The notes below the pieces were generated by a model. It saw nothing but the letters and a program-made list of their open reading frames with translations. It ran no database searches and was not told the DNA's origin. A program made the position numbers and the translations under genes. 64,000 bases of DNA from Echinicola shivajiensis. GTDB taxonomy: Bacteria; Bacteroidota; Bacteroidia; Cytophagales; Cyclobacteriaceae. The DNA is taken from positions 186,001-250,000 of the forward strand of contig NZ_JAHHZM010000002.1 in assembly GCF_018642165.1 (NCBI RefSeq), written 5' to 3'. Of this stretch, positions 61,492 to 64,000 are shown one piece after another (position 1 is the first letter of the stretch; every line of letters begins with the position of its first letter).

Positions 61492-63165
61492 ATGAAAATC
61501 ACCAAGAATCATTTGAAAAGCTTAATTGCCCTATCACTAATAGGGACTTCCATTACTTCATGTAATATGATGGATATGGAAGAAACCAACCTTGAAAGTA
61601 CGGAAATTCACAGTGCCACCGGTCTTTCCACTTCTCCAAACATTGTATATCAGGAGACATTTGAAGGAAGCAATCCTTTTTCTTTTGCCACCATGCAATA
61701 TGCTGAATCATATGGGTTTGGCGTAGCTAAAAACCCTGCCTTTGAGGGAACTTACTCAGGTCGATTCGAGCTGAACGACACTGATGATGAGGCATCAAGC
61801 GGAACAAGAGCTGAGGCATTGTTTCCAAGAATGTCAGAAAAAGAAAGATGGTATTCATATACACTTTATCTTCCTTCAGCTGATTACAAAATCGATAGAA
61901 TTTATGATATCATTAGTCAGTGGCATCAAGGTTCTGGTACTGGAAGTCCAACATTGACATTTAGGGTAACCAATGACCGTTTTGAATTGGAACATGGTGA
62001 CCAGTCAAGTACTAGGAAAAAATATGACCTTGGGCCAGTAAGTAAAGATCGTTGGATTGATGTGGTATTCCACGTTGTCCATTCATCTGGATCTGATGGA
62101 CATGTACAAATTTGGTTGGATGGCAATAAAGTCATTGACTTGAAAGGTGGAAATATGGACAGCAGATATGATTTGCCAAGATGGAAGCTAGGAATTTACA
62201 AAGATGACTGGAATGGTTCTGAGACTACAGATTCTAAGAGAAGAGTACTTTTCTTTGACAACGTAAGATTAGGTAATAAAGATGCTTCCTTCGATGAAAT
62301 GACTTCAATGGGAGGATCTTCAAATCCTATCACTGACCCGGAGGAAGAAATTGGAAGTGAGATTTTACCAGGTGATGGATCAGGAAATGGTTTGGTATTG
62401 ATCAACACTTCTACGGATGAGGCTGTAGGAACCTTCCATAACGGAGCAATTATTTCTGCAAAAGACCACAGGTTATCAATTGTTCCCAACTTTGGCGCAG
62501 ATAGCCCCTCAGAAGTGAAGTTTGAATTGAGTGGAGCAGCTAGCAGAACTTCTTCAGACAATACTGCCCCATTTAGCTTGAATGGTGATGATGGTAATGG
62601 CAATTACTGGTACGGTGAAGGTATTTATGCTGGTGATTATCAATTGAAGGTAACTCCTTATTATAACCAAAATGGTGTTAAAGTAGCTGGCGCTTCACTT
62701 ACATACGGCTTTACCATCACTGATGGAAGTGAGAATGCAATATTAGATGCAGGAACCGTAATTGAGAATCCAGTTTTGCCAAGTACTCCAGAGGTTAATA
62801 TTAGTAGCCTTAGCCTAATCAATACAAGCAATGACAAGGTTATTGGTGATTTCAGCTCAGGAGCAACTATCACTGCTAAGGATCACAGATTGTCGATTGT
62901 TCCGAACTTTGGTTCAGAAAGCCCTTCAGAAGTGAAGTTTGAATTGAGCGGTGCAGATAGCAGAACTAATGTAGATGCTGCTGCTCCATTTAGTATGAAT
63001 GGTGATAATGGCAATGGCGATTTCTGGTATGGAGATGGTTTGTACCCTGGAAGTTATGAATTGACAGTTACTCCATATTTAGAAGTAAATGGAAGCAAAG
63101 TGGCTGGTACTCCTAAAGTATTTCAATTCTCTGTTGTAGAAGGCAATACAACAGAAATTAGCTAG
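61492..63165 (+). CDS. Secreted polysaccharide-lyase-like lipoprotein, copy 2, with two tandem C-terminal beta modules
   Basis: 557 residues with a lipobox before Cys (SITSC, about 24). The lyase-like domain (about 50-280) is a close paralogue of copy 1, with QWHQGSGTG near 144 retaining the catalytic-type His, GTRAEALFP near 105, and PRWKLGIYKDDW near 232. After an acidic linker (about 290-300), two repeats of roughly 110 residues follow at about 300-412 (GLVLINTS) and 439-553 (SLSLINTS), 139 residues apart and largely identical (KDHRLSIVPNFG, PSEVKFELSGA, GSYELTVTPY). They look like the beta-sandwich modules common at the end of secreted Bacteroidota proteins and may bind glycans. Confidence 0.78.
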   Translation: MKITKNHLKSLIALSLIGTSITSCNMMDMEETNLESTEIHSATGLSTSPNIVYQETFEGSNPFSFATMQYAESYGFGVAKNPAFEGTYSGRFELNDTDDEASSGTRAEALFPRMSEKERWYSYTLYLPSADYKIDRIYDIISQWHQGSGTGSPTLTFRVTNDRFELEHGDQSSTRKKYDLGPVSKDRWIDVVFHVVHSSGSDGHVQIWLDGNKVIDLKGGNMDSRYDLPRWKLGIYKDDWNGSETTDSKRRVLFFDNVRLGNKDASFDEMTSMGGSSNPITDPEEEIGSEILPGDGSGNGLVLINTSTDEAVGTFHNGAIISAKDHRLSIVPNFGADSPSEVKFELSGAASRTSSDNTAPFSLNGDDGNGNYWYGEGIYAGDYQLKVTPYYNQNGVKVAGASLTYGFTITDGSENAILDAGTVIENPVLPSTPEVNISSLSLINTSNDKVIGDFSSGATITAKDHRLSIVPNFGSESPSEVKFELSGADSRTNVDAAAPFSMNGDNGNGDFWYGDGLYPGSYELTVTPYLEVNGSKVAGTPKVFQFSVVEGNTTEIS

Positions 63166-63191
63166 AGATTTAATTCTTTCAAAATTTAAAG

Positions 63192-63230
63192 AGGTGATGG
63201 ATCAATATATTTGATTTGTCACCTTTTTTT
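63192..63230 (+). terminator. Intrinsic terminator of the copy 1-2 lyase unit
   Basis: AGGTGA (63192-63197) pairs with TCACCT (63219-63224), extended by GATCAA/TTGAT, followed by seven T. Confidence 0.8.
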
Positions 63231-63547
63231 GAGTTTAAAAAAATAGGGAACTAAAGAATCTATAATAATTTAACCCTAAAATCGCTAAATCAGAATTGAG
63301 AGGCTAGGTTAGGTCAATAAACAAACAAATTGATTAAATAGCTACTCAAGATTCAATATATAGAATCAAAATAAATTTTAGGTGTCTATCCTAAATCGAG
63401 TATAATTTGTTTTAGGCAGTTTATTTATTCCTTTTTGGAAGAAGATAGACTGTTTTTTGTTTGCAGAGGATTTTTGTCTATGTGTTTGTTTATCAGTAGT
63501 TTGATTGAAAATCGTTATATTGTAGTAGGATTATATTTAAGACTAAA
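63231..63547. other. Gap between lyase copies 2 and 3
   Basis: About 320 bases, AT-rich, with no coding frame supported. A TATATTTAAG-like box lies near 63531 but does not match the -7 consensus. Confidence 0.4.
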
Positions 63548-64000
63548 GTGATTAGGTTATTTATTATTTTATTGATTTGCTCCTGTATGGAGACTGACTC
63601 CCAGAATCAGCTAGGTAGATCTGTGGGGAATGGGAATAATTTTTATGGTGTATTGCCCCCTTTAATTTATGAGGAAACTTTTGAAGGAAATTCACCTTTG
63701 CGCAATATACACCAACAGTTCGCTGCTGATTATTCATTTTCCTTGTCAACGGATCCTGTTTATAAGGGGAATTTTTCTGGAAGGATTGAACTTAGAAGTA
63801 CCGATAGAATGGTAGCTAACGGAACTCGTGCCGAGGTGCTTTTTCCTGAGCAGTCAAATCTTGACCGTTGGTATTCATTTGCAGTCTATTTCCCTGAGGC
63901 AACTTTTGAAAAAGATAGTTTTAGGGAGATTATTAGCCAATGGCATCAAGGAGGGGCAGGAAGTCCCCCTAACTCACTTCAAATTGAGAATGATAAATTA
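63548..64000 (+). CDS. Secreted polysaccharide-lyase-like lipoprotein, copy 3, 3' end outside window
   Basis: The first 151 residues of a gene that runs off the right edge. The start is GTG 63548, followed by a short hydrophobic segment ending ICSC (Cys about 13) and MET. The domain then shows YEETFEG near 44, GTRAEVLFP near 93, WYSFAVYFPEATF and IISQWHQG near 133, matching copies 1 and 2. It keeps the QWH histidine. Its 5' end is separated from copy 2 by about 380 bases with a terminator between, so it is probably transcribed on its own. It appears to belong to a lyase array that continues beyond the window. Confidence 0.75.
   Translation, partial: MIRLFIILLICSCMETDSQNQLGRSVGNGNNFYGVLPPLIYEETFEGNSPLRNIHQQFAADYSFSLSTDPVYKGNFSGRIELRSTDRMVANGTRAEVLFPEQSNLDRWYSFAVYFPEATFEKDSFREIISQWHQGGAGSPPNSLQIENDKL

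Noticed and set aside
1-64000. tRNA, rRNA, CRISPR, transposase, integrase or phage genes
   Set aside because: No cloverleaf, repeat array or recombinase motif was recognised in the reading; a search with dedicated tools could still find a tRNA in a gap.

Overview
The window looks like a chromosomal segment of a marine-type Bacteroidota, most likely order Cytophagales and close to Cyclobacteriaceae (Cyclobacterium, Echinicola, Algoriphagus). This is inferred from two SusC/SusD pairs, a fused CcoN-CcoO oxidase, DUF5777 and CHRD proteins, promoters of the TAnnTTTG type, the absence of Shine-Dalgarno sequences, and lipoproteins with acidic residues after the lipid-bearing cysteine. No tRNA, rRNA, CRISPR array, transposase or phage gene was seen.

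Layout. 1-1.6 kb: end of an outer-membrane barrel gene and a YceI-like protein. 1.7-11.7 kb: a Crp/Fnr regulator, a Usp-like protein and a complete cbb3 oxidase locus (ccoI-ccoS-ccoNO-ccoQ-ccoP-ccoG-ccoH plus a DsbD_2/SafE-type membrane protein). 12-16.3 kb: an ECF sigma factor overlapping a predicted inner-membrane-anchored protein with a C-terminal beta barrel, then a CHRD lipoprotein, a small lipoprotein with a CX4CH motif, YceI and DUF5777. 16.3-23 kb: a LacI-type regulator divergent from a SusC/SusD pair, with a twin operator-like repeat between them. 23.5-32.1 kb: ffh, a short-form leuA, a helical-repeat protein, a GT39-type glycosyltransferase, guanine deaminase, and a LytTR regulator with its LytS-type kinase. 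32.4-39.5 kb: a TonB-dependent receptor divergent from that kinase, then a second SusC/SusD pair on the minus strand. 40-57 kb: mostly housekeeping genes (pdhB, succinate-semialdehyde dehydrogenase, phosphoesterase, EcsC, exonuclease, dnaB, an MDR oxidoreductase, etfBA, a bifunctional nuclease, nupC, cyclophilin, pckA, a POT transporter), plus two small proteins and a stand-alone receiver. 58.3-64 kb: a polyprenyl-phosphate sugar transferase (EPS initiation), then three paralogous secreted lyase-like lipoproteins, the last cut by the window edge.

Two parts are the most likely to be poorly described. One is the sigma/trans-envelope barrel cluster at 12-16.3 kb. The other is the right-hand lyase cluster beside an EPS-initiating transferase, where copy 1 has QWD in place of the QWH motif of copies 2 and 3, copy 2 has gained two tandem C-terminal modules, and a structured-looking, less AT-rich leader lies upstream. 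Functions are assigned from recognised motifs and memory of the families; no database search was run.
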